DNA from: Terfezia claveryi
Taxonomy: Eukaryota; Ascomycota; Pezizomycetes; Pezizales; Pezizaceae
Length of the DNA: 64,000 nucleotides
Reading direction: 5' to 3'
Assembly (NCBI GenBank): GCA_015179025.1
Contig: WHUX01000244.1
Location: 1 to 64,000 of the forward strand
The position numbers and the translations under genes are program-made. Numbering within the stretch: position 1 is the first letter of the stretch; the number at the start of each line of letters is the position of its first letter. Shown here piece by piece: positions 1 to 11,078 of the stretch. Below the pieces are notes generated by a model. The model was not told the origin of the DNA. It did not search any database and saw only the letters and a program-made list of their open reading frames with translations.

Positions 1-648
1 TCAAGAAAGCATAAATACTTGGACACTCCCACCACCGAGGACGATTACATCTCCAACAGCATCGATCCTCCTAACCATACCTACAACCGCAACATCTCTA
101 CCAATGCTTTAAGAACTTTGCACTCACCAGAAACCCCTACTCAGAACAATATAGTTTCTCGCGGAGCTATCAATTTCAAGCATGTCGACTGCGACTTCAA
201 CAAATGTCATGGAAGAGCCGAAGAACTTGGACACCATATCTTCTGTCCATACTTTGAGGGCATCCAGAATAAAGAAAGCGAATATGACATGATGAAGGAA
301 GAAGAGTCCTCAGACGACGAGACTCTATCTACTATACCAGAAGAAGTTTTCAGCGGTTATGATCGTGTACCCAATATAAACAAGAACAAACCCTTAACAG
401 TTCTTGGACTAAGATATAGGCCTCCATCTTCTGAAAACGCACAACAAAATACCCTCGCTCCTGAAGAAGCGAAAGAAATTGCTATCGACCTGGCTCATAG
501 CAATTGGCAACAATACAAAAGGATGCACTGGGCCTTTTGCCGCGATTTTTACTGTCCAGTTCATGGCAGCTCCCACGCCATGAACAACCGCATGTTCACC
601 ATCGAAACATGTGCAATTTGCAACCACCACGGACATGGCAGTTTGAAT

Positions 649-1397
649 TAGCGTGCGCACCGAGGCGAGTTTTCCCCGCGCCGACTCGCCAAGACTCGCA
701 CCGACGGCCGAGTTTTGCCCAACCCTCAAACTCGGCGAGTCGGCTACACGATTCTCTGGAATACTCGGGCCAGCGCCGAGTAGCCGACGAGTACTCGCCA
801 AGCCTTTTTGTTACGGGGAATATGCTGGAAGCCTACCTTCGCCGCCTATATATACATGGAATTCGTGGGAATTCGTGCATTCACGCCTTATATATATACA
901 TGGAAATCATGCATTCGTGGCTTATATATATACATGCAGGTTTTGCATTCGTGGCTTATACATATACATGGAAATCATGCATTCGCGGCTTATATATATA
1001 CATGGAAATCATGCATTCGCGGCTTATATATATAAATGGATTAGATATATACTAGCCGCGAATGCACGAACTCCATGTATATATATAAGCCGCGAATGCA
1101 TGATTTCCATGTATATATATAAGCCGCGAATGCATGATTTCCATGTATATATATAAGCCGCGAATGCACGAATTCCATGTATATATATATGCCGCGAATG
1201 CACGAATTTCATGTATATATGGCCGGCGTAGGTAGGATGCTAGCCTATTCCCCATAACAAAAGGCCTTGGCGAGTACTCGCGAGTAGCCGGCGAGTCGGC
1301 GCGAGCTGGCTTCTCATGGATTGCCATCGGCGCGAGTCGGTGTCGAGTAGGAAAATAGTTGGCAAACTCGCCTCGACTCGGGCCGATGCGCACACTA
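649..1397. mobile_element. FB1: non-autonomous hAT-like foldback element
   Basis: A 749-bp insertion in the A1 linker. The flanking 8 bp are GTTTGAAT (641-648) and GTTTGAAC (1398-1405); uninterrupted family A copies read GTTTGAAC once, so this is an 8-bp target duplication with one C-to-T change. Ends are inverted: TAGCGTGCGCACCG at the left and TAGTGTGCGCATCG on the reverse strand at the right. Subterminal regions are rich in CGAGTCGG/CTCGCC motifs. The two arms are inverted copies with mirrored tandem repeats, and no transposase is encoded. 8-bp duplications and TAG-type ends are typical of hAT elements, so it probably moved with a transposase supplied elsewhere. Confidence 0.9.
836..1225. 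repeat. Mirror-image ~31-bp minisatellite inside FB1
   Basis: About five units of roughly 31 bp (TATATATACATGGAAATCAT then GCATTCGCGGCT) run up to a centre near 1035-1060, then return in reverse-complement orientation to about 1225. Together they make a near-perfect hairpin. The open frames read through it (repeats of YIYTWKSCIRGL) are products of the periodicity, not genes. Confidence 0.9.
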
Positions 1398-3763
1398 GTT
1401 TGAACTGTGACCTGACAGCCTCAGTTCTTAAGAAGGAGAAGGAATTCCTTACGACTCGTATTGCGCATATCTTATCCGCAAATGAGCCTCAAAAGGAACT
1501 AGCACCAGTACAACAAACGCCAGCTTATCCACCTCCACCAGCTCTCAGCCGTGAAGAAGCTATCCAGGAAATCGGAGAATGGGCAAAAAGATGGATTGCC
1601 AACAAGCCGACACAACCCACTCTCCAACCCAGCATTCAGTTCAGTAACCCTACCGAACAGATGAGCAACCGACAAATAGAACAGGAGATCATGAATACTC
1701 CTGTTGCCCCACAACAACCATGGAATGCACCTCAACAACCAGCTGCAACCGCTAGCAGCAGTAATGCGATTCCAATCAACACCGCTGCCGTCACTACTCG
1801 TTCTAAAAAGCGAGTAGCCATTGACGAAGATTTACCCTCCTTCATTCAAGACACCAAAACCTCCCGACAGCATTGTGATTTCTGTAAGTTCTCAGGACAT
1901 AATGCTTCTACATGCAAGGAAAAGAAACCCACCATCAATGACTTTAATACAAGGATCGAACCGACCCTCAACAAGCTCATTGAAGAGAAGCACATCAGTG
2001 ATGGATTTGAAGACGACAAGGACTACTTCATCACATACTGGCTTGACCAAGGAACAGGTATGAAAGCCGCATATCAATCATGCATGAGAGTATGTCCTAT
2101 CTGAAAGAACTATTATGATACCTTTGTGAATCGTAAGGATCATAGAAGAAAAGACGGATTTTTGTATGTCAAGAACCAACAAGGACAATGGAGACTAGTC
2201 TTGCCCTCTACCTTTAACATCGAAGGTAAGAACTATCTCGAATTGGTTATTAAAGACGCACATGAAGCAACCGGTCATAGTGGCATTGAAAAAACGATGA
2301 AATATCTTACTGACCGATATGATTGCCAGTCCTTTGCAGAACCAACTAAGGACTATATCAGAAGTTGTGATACTTGTCAACGGACAAAGTATTCCAACAA
2401 GGCGCCACTTGGACTCGTAACCCCATTACATGTACCAAGCAGGCCATAGACTGACATATCGATGGATTTTCTTAAAGTAGCACCTGTGTTTACTAAGTGT
2501 TCAATTTTGTACCCGAATATTCCTGTTGAAGAAGATCATGTAGTTTGTATTTCATGACTTTGGACGATTGTTGATAGACAATCAGGATTCAAGTTTCTTA
2601 TTCCTGTCTCAGATAATTTCACAGCAGAACAATGTACTGCTACCTTTGATACTCATGTAGTCCCAACTATGGGATACCCTTTCTGTATTGTTTTTGACCG
2701 CGACACTCTTTTTATGTCAATGCACTTTCAAGATTGGGCTAGGAATAAAGGAATCAAGTTGGAACCGTCCACCGCATATCATCCACGTGTAGACGGACAA
2801 TCGGAAATTGTGAACAAAGAAATTCTACAAGTAGCAAGAGCCTGTAAAATCGAAGGATTTGATTGGCTACAGAAACTACCAGAGATACAGTTGAAACTTA
2901 ACTCTAGGTATAACGCCGCTAGACAGAATAGTCCCTTTTCCACACTATTTGGATTTAATGCACATCTTGGCATATCGATACTTCCATACTCCATTAATGC
3001 ATATGTACCGCAAATGAACGTCATGAGGTAACGTCTAAAAACCTATATGATGCCAATGAGACTCAAGCATCTCAAGCGAAGAAACGACTACCCAATACAG
3101 CCAAATTTTCAGTCAGACAACAAGTTATGCTTTCCTCAGAAAACATCAACCTATCGAATGTCTGACCCAAACTCAAACCAAAATGGCTAGGCCCATTTCC
3201 CATTATTTCTAGTAATCGGAAACGTAATAACTATAGCCTAGACCTATCCAGTCAACCTGACCTCCACCTCATATATAATACTTTTCATATTAGCAAACTC
3301 AAACCATACTACAAAAACGATCCCATCCAGTTCCCTCACAGACAATCTCAGGAACCAGGACCAATTCAAGATGATCGTTATGAAGTTGAAAAGGTATTAG
3401 AATTCAGAACAGCTCCTCGAACTGGAGAAAGACAATATAAGGTCAGATGGCTAGGATACACTCCTAAATATAATTCCTGGGTAAACGCCAAGGATATCAC
3501 CACCGAAATTCTTCAAGACTTCTGGACGACCGGAAGTATGGAAGATACATTCAAGAGACGTCGAAGGACTAAAGGAAAACAAGGACTACGAACCAGAGAT
3601 GAGACCCGAGCTCTCATCCAACAAGAACGAGATAGAATCATGAGTCAAGGAAACACTAAGGATATTCATGTTAATGCTAATGTATTAACAATGCATCAAA
3701 TCTTAGGACGTATGGAAACCAATATGGCAGAGCGAAAGAAGTAAGGATAGGAAATGCTTCTAT

Positions 3764-3772
3764 GTGGGGAAG
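3764..3772 (+). promoter_or_regulatory. A1 polypurine tract
   Basis: GTGGGGAAG lies directly against the 5' TG of the 3' LTR, the position of the plus-strand DNA primer in LTR retrotransposons. The same sequence sits at the same place in A3 (40301-40309). Confidence 0.8.
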
Positions 3773-4491
3773 TGTAATGGAGAACGTTATTTCATTGCTT
3801 ATATAATTGATTATATACTTTTGTATTTCCTATATTACTACTATTTATGTAACTAAGCTCTAGGTTGAAGGACTAGCCTTCTACCACCTCCTATTGCTTT
3901 ATAAGCGTCCATAGCACGCGGAATCTACCATGGGAAGTTCCATGGCACTTGCCATATGAAGACACCCTCATTATGGCCGCGTGACCTCTGTTTAAGGCAT
4001 GTGACTCATTACTATGGCACATGACCATCGTTTATGGCGTGTGACTCATTACTATGGCCACATGACCATCGTTTATGGCATGTGACTCATTACTATGGCC
4101 ACATGACCCCTTTTGTACAGCGCACCACCTTCTGGTGTGCCACCCTTTATTGTATTTATTTCCTTAGTCATCAGATCTCATAGGAGTACAAATAGGCCGC
4201 TGGATTCCCTCTGGAATCCACAGAAAAAGACAAGAAGCAACCAAGCAAGCCTTCAGAGCAAGCAAGCCTATATTCCGATCAGATCAAGATCATATAGCTT
4301 AGATAGCACAAATCATATAAGATAGATTACACCAGTTAATTACTGTTCCCTTCGGGAACGTCCCACATAGTAATCTCCCTACCCTTCTGAGGTCTTACCT
4401 CAGCAGAACCGAAATACACAAACATCTGTGCCTACGGATATAGATTGTATAAACGGTACCAAATGAATACTGTCTAGTACCATTCCTTACA
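3773..4491 (+). repeat. A1 3' LTR (family A)
   Basis: 719-bp LTR starting TGTAATGGAGAACG and ending in TTACA (TG...CA). It is about 42 bp longer than the other family A LTRs (675-679 bp) because the ~39-bp tandem unit containing GTGACTCATTACTATGG is present once more here (about 3985-4110). Confidence 0.95.
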
Positions 4492-4609
4492 CCACATACC
4501 GATCGGGTATTGGCTTTTTTTCTTCGCTCTAAGTTGCATAGTCTTATCTCGTTTCTGAGACTCCTTTACTTTAGCAATAGAGATATTAAGAGGCTGGAAG
4601 GTGGACTAT
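4492..4609. other. 118-bp spacer between A1 and A2
   Basis: Flank shared by the A1 and A2 insertions. No gene is seen. It ends in ACTAT (4605-4609), the left target duplication of A2. Confidence 0.7.
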
Positions 4610-5286
4610 TGTAATGAATGGTACTAGACAGTATTCATTCGGTACCATTTATACAATCTATATCCGTAGGCACGGACGTTTGTGTATTTCGGTTCTGCTG
4701 AGGTAAGACCTCAGAAGGGTAGGGAGATTACTATGTGGGACATTCCCAAGGGAACAGTAATTAACTGGTGTAATCTATCTTATATGATTTGTGCTATCTA
4801 AGCTATATGATCTTGATCTGATCGGAATATAGGCTTGCTTGCTCTGAAGGCTTGCTTGGTTGCTTCTTGTCTTCTTGTGGATTCCAGAGGGAATCCAGCG
4901 GCCTATTTATACTCCTCTGAGATCTGATGACTAAGGAAATAAATACAATAAAGGGTGGCACACCAGAAGGTGGTGCGCTGTACAAAAAGGGTCATGTGGC
5001 CATAGTAATGAGTCACACGCCATAAACGATGGTCATGTGGCCATAGTAATGAGTCACACGCCATAAACAGAGGTCACGCGGCCATAATGAGGGTGTCTTC
5101 ATATGGCAAGTGCCATGGAACTTCCCATGGTAGATTCCGCGTGCTATGGACGCTTATAAAGCAATAGGAGGTGGTAGAAGGCTAGTTCTTCAACCGAGAG
5201 CTTAGTTACATAACATAGTAGTAATATAGGAAATACAAAAGTATATAATCAATTATATAAGCAATGAAATAACGTTCTCCATTACA
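4610..5286 (-). repeat. A2 3' LTR
   Basis: 677 bp. On the + strand it begins TGTAATGAATGG and ends CTCCATTACA. It closely matches 13563-14237, with scattered mostly C/T differences, which suggests a fairly recent insertion. Confidence 0.95.
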
Positions 5287-5314
5287 CTTCCCTTCATAGA
5301 AGGATTTCCTATCC

Positions 5315-6859
5315 TTACTTCCTTCGCTCTGCCATATTGGTTTCCATACGTCCTAAGATTTGTTGCATTGTTAATACATTAGCATTAACATGAATATCCT
5401 TAGTGTTTCCTTGACTTATGATTCTATCTCGTTCTTGTTGGATAAGAGCTCGGGTCTCATCTCTGGTTCGTGGTCCTTGTTTTCCTTTAGTCCTTCGACG
5501 TCTCTTGAATGTATCTTCCATGCTTCCGGTCGTCCAGAAGTCTTGAAGAATTTCGGTGGTGATATCCTTGGCGTTTACCCAGGAATCATATTTAGGAGTG
5601 TATCCTAGCCATCTGACCTTATATTGTCTTTCTCCAGTTCGAGGAGCTGTTCTGAATTCTAATACCTTTTCAACTTCATAACGATCATCTTGAATTGGTC
5701 CTGGTTCCTGAGATTATCTGTGAGGGAACTGGATGGGATCGTTTTTGTAGTATGGTTTGAGTTTGCTAATATGAAAAGTATTATATATGAGGTGGAGGTC
5801 AGGTTGAATGGATAGGTCTAGGCTATAGTTATTACATTTCCGATTACTAGAAATAATGGGAAATGGGCCTAGCCATTTTGGTTTGAGTTTGGGTGAGACA
5901 TTCGATAGGTTGATGTTTTCTGAGGAAAGCATAACTTGTTGTCCGACTGAAAATTTGGCTGTATTGGGCAGTCGTTTGTTTGCTTGAGATGCTTGAGTCT
6001 TCTTGGCATCATATAGGTTTTTAGACGTTACCTCATGATGTTCATTTGCGGGTACATATGCATTAATGGGGTATGGAAGTATCGATACGCCAAGATGTGC
6101 ATTAAATCCAAATAGTATGGAAAAGGGACTATTCTGTCTAGCGGCATTATACCTAAAGTTAAGTTTCAACTGTATCTCTGGTAGTTTCTGTAGCCAATCA
6201 AATCCTTTGATTTTACAGGCTCTTGCTACTTGTAGAATTTCTTTGTTCACAATTTCTGATTGTCCGTCTGCACGTAGATGATATGCAGTGGACAGTTCCA
6301 ACTTGATTCCTTTATTCCTAGCCCAATCTTGAAAGTGCGTTAACATAAAAAGAGTGTCGCGGTCAAAAACAATACAGAAAGGGTATCCCATAGTTGGGAC
6401 TACATGAGTATCAAAGGTAGCAGTACATTGTTCTGCTGTGAAATTATCTGAGACAGGAATAAGAAACTTGAATTCTGATTGTCTATCGACAATCATCCAA
6501 AGTCGTGAAATACAAACTACATGATCTTCTTCAACAGGAATATTCGGGTACAAAATTGAACACTTAGTAAACACAGGTGCTACTTTAAAAAAATCCATCG
6601 ATATGTCAGTCCATGGCCTGCTTGGTACATGTAATAGGGTTACGAGTCCAAGTGGCGCCTTGTTGGAATACTTTGTCCGTTGACAAGTATCACAACTTCT
6701 GATATAGTCCTTAGTTGGTTCTGCAAAGGACTGGCAATCATATCGGTCAGTAAAATATTTCATTGTTTTTTCAATGCCGCCATGAGAGGTTGCTTCATGT
6801 GCGTCTTTAATAACCAATTCGAGATAGTTCTTACCTTCGATGTTAAAGGTCGAGGGCAA
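5315..6859 (-). pseudogene. A2 integrase and chromodomain segment
   Basis: On the - strand the long open stretch 6859-5714 runs from PSTFNIEGKNYLELV through the HHCC zinc region and the whole DDE core (FDRDTLF, SEIVNKE) to the LKPYYKND motif that precedes the chromodomain. A stop near 5714 separates it from the chromodomain (about 5690-5560) and the basic tail (5521-5315). Upstream, pol is cut by the nested solo LTR within the sequence that reads GQWRLVL in intact copies. Confidence 0.93.
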
Positions 6860-6868
6860 GACTAGTCT

Positions 6869-7547
6869 TGTAATGAATGGTACTAGAGAGTATTCATTCG
6901 GTACCGTTTATACAATCTATATCCGTAGGCACGGACGTTTGTGTATTTCGGTTCTGCTGAGGTAAGACCTCAGAAGGGTAGGGAGATTACTATATGGGAC
7001 GTTCCTGAAGGGAACAGTAATTAACTGGTGTAATCTATCTTATATGATTTGTGCTATCTAAGCTATATGATCTTGATCTGATCGGAATATAGGCTTGCTT
7101 GCTCTGAAGGCTTGCTTGGTTGCTTCTTGTCTTCTTGTGGATTCTAGAGGGAATCCAGCGGCCTATTTATACTCCTCTGAGATCTGATGACTAAGGAAAT
7201 AAATACAATAAAGGGTGGCACACCAGAAGGTGGTACGCTATACAAAAGGGGTCATGTGGCCATAGTAATGAGTCACACGCCATAAAACAATGGTCATGTG
7301 GCCATAGTAATGAGTCACACGCCATAAACAGAGGTCACGCGGCCATAATGAGGGTGTCTTCATATGGCAAGTGCCATGGAACTTCCCATGGTAGATTCCG
7401 CGTGCTACGGGCGCTTATAAAGCAATAGGAGGTGGTAGAAGGCTAGTCCTTCAACCGAGAGCTTAGTTACATAACATAGTAGTAATATAGGAAATACAAA
7501 AGTATATAATCAATTATATAAGCAATGAAATAACGTTCTCCATTACA
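6869..7547 (-). mobile_element. Nested solo LTR of family A inside A2
   Basis: A 679-bp family A LTR alone, flanked by AGTCT at 6864-6868 and 7548-7552, an exact 5-bp target duplication. Uninterrupted copies read GACTAGTCTCC once at this site. A full element probably inserted here and then lost its interior by LTR-LTR recombination. Confidence 0.95.
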
Positions 7548-7552
7548 AGTCT

Positions 7553-9000
7553 CTATTGTCCTTGTCGGTTCTTGACATACAAAAATCCGTCTTTTCTTCT
7601 ATGATCCTTATGATTCACAAAGGTATCATAATAGTTCTTCCAGATAGGACATACTCTCATGCATGATTGATATGCGGCTTTTATACCTGTTCCTTGGTCA
7701 AGCCAGTGTGTGATGAAGTAGTCCTTGTTGTCTACCCATCCGTCGCTGATGTGTTTCTCTTCAATGAGCTTGTTGAGGGTCGGTTCGATCCTTGTGTTGA
7801 AGTCATTGATGGTGGGTTTCTTCTCCTTACATGTAGAAGCATTATGTCCTGAGAACTTACAGAAATCACAACGCTGTCTGGAGGTCTTGGTGTCTTGAAT
7901 GAAAGAGGGTAGATCTTCGTCAATGGCTACTCGCTTTTTAGAACGAGTGGTGACGGCAGTGGTATTGATTGGAATTGCGTTACTGCTGCTAGCAGTTGCA
8001 GCTGGTTGTTGAGGTGCATTCCATGGTTGTTGTGGGGCAACAGGAGTATTCATGATCTCCTGTTCCATTTGTCGGTTGCTCATTTGTTCGGTAGGGTTAC
8101 TGAACTGAATGCTGGGTTGGAGAGTGGGTTGTGTCAGCTTGTTGGTGATCCATCTTTTTGCCCATTCTCCGATTTCCTGGATAGCTTCTTCACGGCTGAG
8201 AGCTGGTGGAGGTGGATAAGCTGGCGTTTGTTGTACTGGTGCTAGTTCCTTTTGAGGCTCATTTGCAGCTAGGATATGCGCAATACGAGTCGTAAGGAAT
8301 TCCTTCTCCTTCTTAAGAACTGAGGCTGTCAGGTTACAGTTCAAACTGCCATGTCCGTGGTGGTTGCAGATTGCACATGTTTCGATAGTGAACATGTGGT
8401 TGTTCATGGCGTGGGAGCTGCCATGAACTGGACAGTAAAAATCGCGGCAAAAGGACCAGTGCATCCTTTTGTATTGTTGCCAATTGCTATGAGCCAGGTC
8501 GATAGCAATTTCTTTCGCTTCTTTAGGAGCGAGGGTATTTTGTTGTGTGCTTTCAGAAGATGGAGGCCTATATCTTAGTCCAAGAACTGTTAAGGGTTTG
8601 TTCTTGTTTATATTGGGTACACGATCATACCCGCTGAAAACTTCTTCTGGTATAGTAGATAGAGTCTCGTCGTCTGAGGACTCTTCTTCCTTCATCATGT
8701 CATATTCGCTTTCTTCATCCTGGATGCCCTCGAAGTATGGCAGAAATATGGTGTCCAAGTTCTTCGGCTCTTCCACGATATTTGTTGAAGTTGCAGTCGA
8801 CATGCTTGAAATTGATAGCTCCGCGAGAAACCATATTGTTCTGAGTAGAGGTTTCTGGTAAGTGGAAAGTTCTTAAAGCATTGGTAGAGATGTTGCGGTT
8901 GTAGGTATGGTTAGGAGGATCGATGCTGTTGGAGATATAATCGTCCTCGGTGGTGGGAGTGTCCAAGTATTTATGCTTTCTTGATAGAGCGTCTGCTATC
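7553..9000 (-). pseudogene. A2 RNase H-integrase linker with zinc knuckles
   Basis: The - strand frame 8803-7553 carries two CX2CX4HX4C knuckles, CAICNHHGHGSLNC and CDFCKFSGHNASTC, in a Pro/Gln-rich context. A basic patch (TTRSKKRVA) precedes the second knuckle. A frameshift near 8740-8800 separates it from the preceding RNase H frame. A linker of this size and content is not standard between RNase H and integrase in Ty3/gypsy elements. Its role is unknown; nucleic-acid binding is inferred from the knuckles. Confidence 0.85.
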
Positions 9001-10366
9001 AAATTTTCCTTTCCTGCAGTATGCTGTAAGTCTGTATCAAATTCCATTAGGTAATCTTGCCATCGCCTCAATTTCTGACTTGCAGGCATTTGAGTATGGA
9101 AGGTTACTAACGGTTTGTGGTCGGTAAGGATAGTGAACTTGTGACCTCTCAATTGTACTTCAAAAAATTTTAATGAGTCAATAATCACTAATAATTCCTT
9201 TTGAAAGGTAGGATAATTGAGTTGTGTGGATTAAATTTTCTAGAGTGGAAGCATGATGGTCTGATGTGCGTCAACGGTCCTTGACCTATCCAAGATCCTA
9301 GTCCTACATCACTAGCATACAGACTAAATATTTGGGTTCAGTAGATTCATTATTCCAGGGTTTTAAAACATGTGGGGAATTCACGAGTTCCTTGAGTTTT
9401 TCAAACGCTGCGTTATGAGTATCTGTCCATTCCCATTTCTTTGTTTCTCCTTGCAGTTCTACAGGGTGCTTGCATACATGCCAAGTCAGGAATAAATCTG
9501 CTGAGATAATTAACGATTCCAAGAATCCTCTAAGATCCTTTTTTCTTGTAGGAGTTGGAAATGTTAATATAGTAGTCCTCTTCTTCGGGTCTACATGTAA
9601 TCCATCTGATGTCAAAACGTGTCCTAAGATTTCCAATCTTGGAGTAAAGAACTGGCATTTGCTTTCTTTGAGATAAAATTTCTCGTCCTGTAGACGTTGA
9701 AGTACTTTCTTCAACAATTCTACATGTTCTTCATACGTTTTAGAGAATATAATAATATCATCAATATAGATGATTAAATTTTTATAGACCATGTCCTTAA
9801 AAATTTCATGCATAACGCGAACCATGGTAGCAGGTGCGTTACGATCCCCTTGTTGCATAACTCTACTTCTGAAATATCCCATGTGACATAAAAAGGTAGA
9901 GTGTTGCTCAGATTCTTCATTGTTCCTGATATTAAAAAATCCGTTGGCTAAGTCGACCTTAGTCCAAATGGGATTCTCCGCTACTAGTTCAATTGCTTCA
10001 TTAATATCTGGCAATGGGGTGTGATCCGGTTCGACGGCTAAATTGCGGTCTCGACAGTCATTACATGTCGGGCTTCTTCCGGTTTATCTCGTTTAGGGAT
10101 AGTGAACATGACTACAGCATTTGTGTCATTTTCTACTCTATATATGCGACCTGAGCTTCTTCTTCGACTAATTTGTCATGGATTTGTTGTCTAAATCGAT
10201 GTCCTGAGGGTCGCCATTTTGGTATCCAAGTAGCTCCTGCTTTTGGTTTGATAGAGTGATTAATTTTTCTTAGTGGAGGTAATTCCCGTGGAATTGTCTT
10301 GGGAAATAATAAGGGAAACTCCGTTACAGGGTTGAATTGTTTCTGTACCGTAGAAACAGCTGTCAC
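8985..10366 (-). pseudogene. A2 reverse transcriptase and RNase H
   Basis: RT pieces: 10366-10133 (LRKINHSIKPKAGATWIPKW) and 10014-9304 (TKVDLANGFFNIRN, then IIYIDDIIIF with the YIDD catalytic box). RNase H lies in 9188-8985 (FTILTDHKPLVTF ... NLIADALSRKHKYL). A stop and frameshifts separate the parts (around 10020-10130 and 9190-9300). It converts element RNA to cDNA when intact; not functional here. Confidence 0.93.
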
Positions 10367-10480
10367 GAGTTCTCTTTCTAATCGGTTTCGTCTGCGTCAC
10401 TAATATTTTCCCAATTATCCGTTCACTATAATCTGTGACTGATTCACAGCTGACCTGTGTATATGCTGATCTTATACCAT

Positions 10481-11078
10481 TCACATAGTTCTAGATCCCT
10501 TCCATACACTTAGCTGGAATCGTGGAATGTTTTCCGGTGGATAGTAACTGGTTCCTGATGGGCAGGAATTATTGCTCGCACTTTGCTGAGAGCAGGTTCT
10601 CCTAGTATCATGTCCCATCCAGTCAAATGAGCTACATAGAACGTTCGTTCTTCTACATAACCTATCCAATCAAGTTTGATAGTACAAGCTTTGTCTATCG
10701 TTCCTTTTGAGCCTTTAATTGCAGTACTTAATGATTTCTTCTCGATACTTCTAGTTGGTATTTTGTATAGTGTACAAATTGAGAATTGATTAAGTCTCCT
10801 CCCTTCGTTTGGAGATCAATTAAAGCTAGTGCGGGGTGTTCGTTAGCTTTAACGAATACCTTGCTAAAATCTGGTACCTGTCTTGACAAGGGTCGTTCCT
10901 TGATTTTATCCTTGTTGTTTTTATCCTTGGTGGCTATCGGCATAGCTAAATCTTGTGCGGCTGTACGCATGGGTACCTTATTTTTTCGTTTCCTACAGTC
11001 CTTGTAGGAGTGTCCAGGGTTCCAACACCATAGACATTTCTTGTCTTTAATTAATTGCATCTTCGTCTTCTGATCCAA
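10481..11078 (-). pseudogene. A2 nucleocapsid knuckle and protease region
   Basis: The - strand frame 11078-10728 starts with a CCHC knuckle (CLWCWNPGHSYKDC) followed by a retropepsin-like segment, ALIDLQTKGGDLINSQF. The usual D-S/T-G active site is replaced by IDLQTKGG. The rest of the protease is in 10669-10481, out of frame. Confidence 0.8.

Larger units (their letters stand above)
1..3744 (+). pseudogene. A1 pol fragment: linker, integrase, chromodomain
   Basis: Broken pol 3' half. The linker has a CX2CX4HX4C knuckle (CDFCKFSGHNASTC, near 1876-1917); a second knuckle is cut by FB1. Integrase zinc-binding region: HEATGHSGIEKTMKYL then CDTC (about 2263-2382). The DDE core includes FDRDTLF and SEIVNKE. 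A chromodomain follows (EVEKVLEF..YKVRWLGY..NSWV), then a basic tail beginning MEDTFKRRRR. Family knowledge: integrase inserts the cDNA and the chromodomain steers it to marked chromatin. TAG, TGA and TAA stops and a small indel near 3010 interrupt the frame; many stops look like C-to-T or G-to-A changes. Clearly dead. Confidence 0.93.
1..4491 (+). mobile_element. Ty3/gypsy chromovirus, family A copy 1 (A1), 3' part
   Basis: 3' two-fifths of a chromodomain-type Ty3/gypsy retrotransposon; the 5' part lies outside the window. In order: end of RNase H and the start of the RNase H-integrase linker (1-648), a hAT foldback insertion (649-1397), the rest of the linker (1406-2220), integrase (about 2230-3150), chromodomain (about 3370-3520), C-terminal basic tail, polypurine tract and 3' LTR (3773-4491). 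The layout matches the two other family A copies at 4610-14237 and 32029-40985. Premature stops (for example at 2102, 2448 and 2556) make it non-autonomous. Confidence 0.95.

Noticed and set aside
836..1225. Repetitive open frames (YIYTWKSCIRGL)
   Set aside because: Repeat artefacts inside the arms of FB1.
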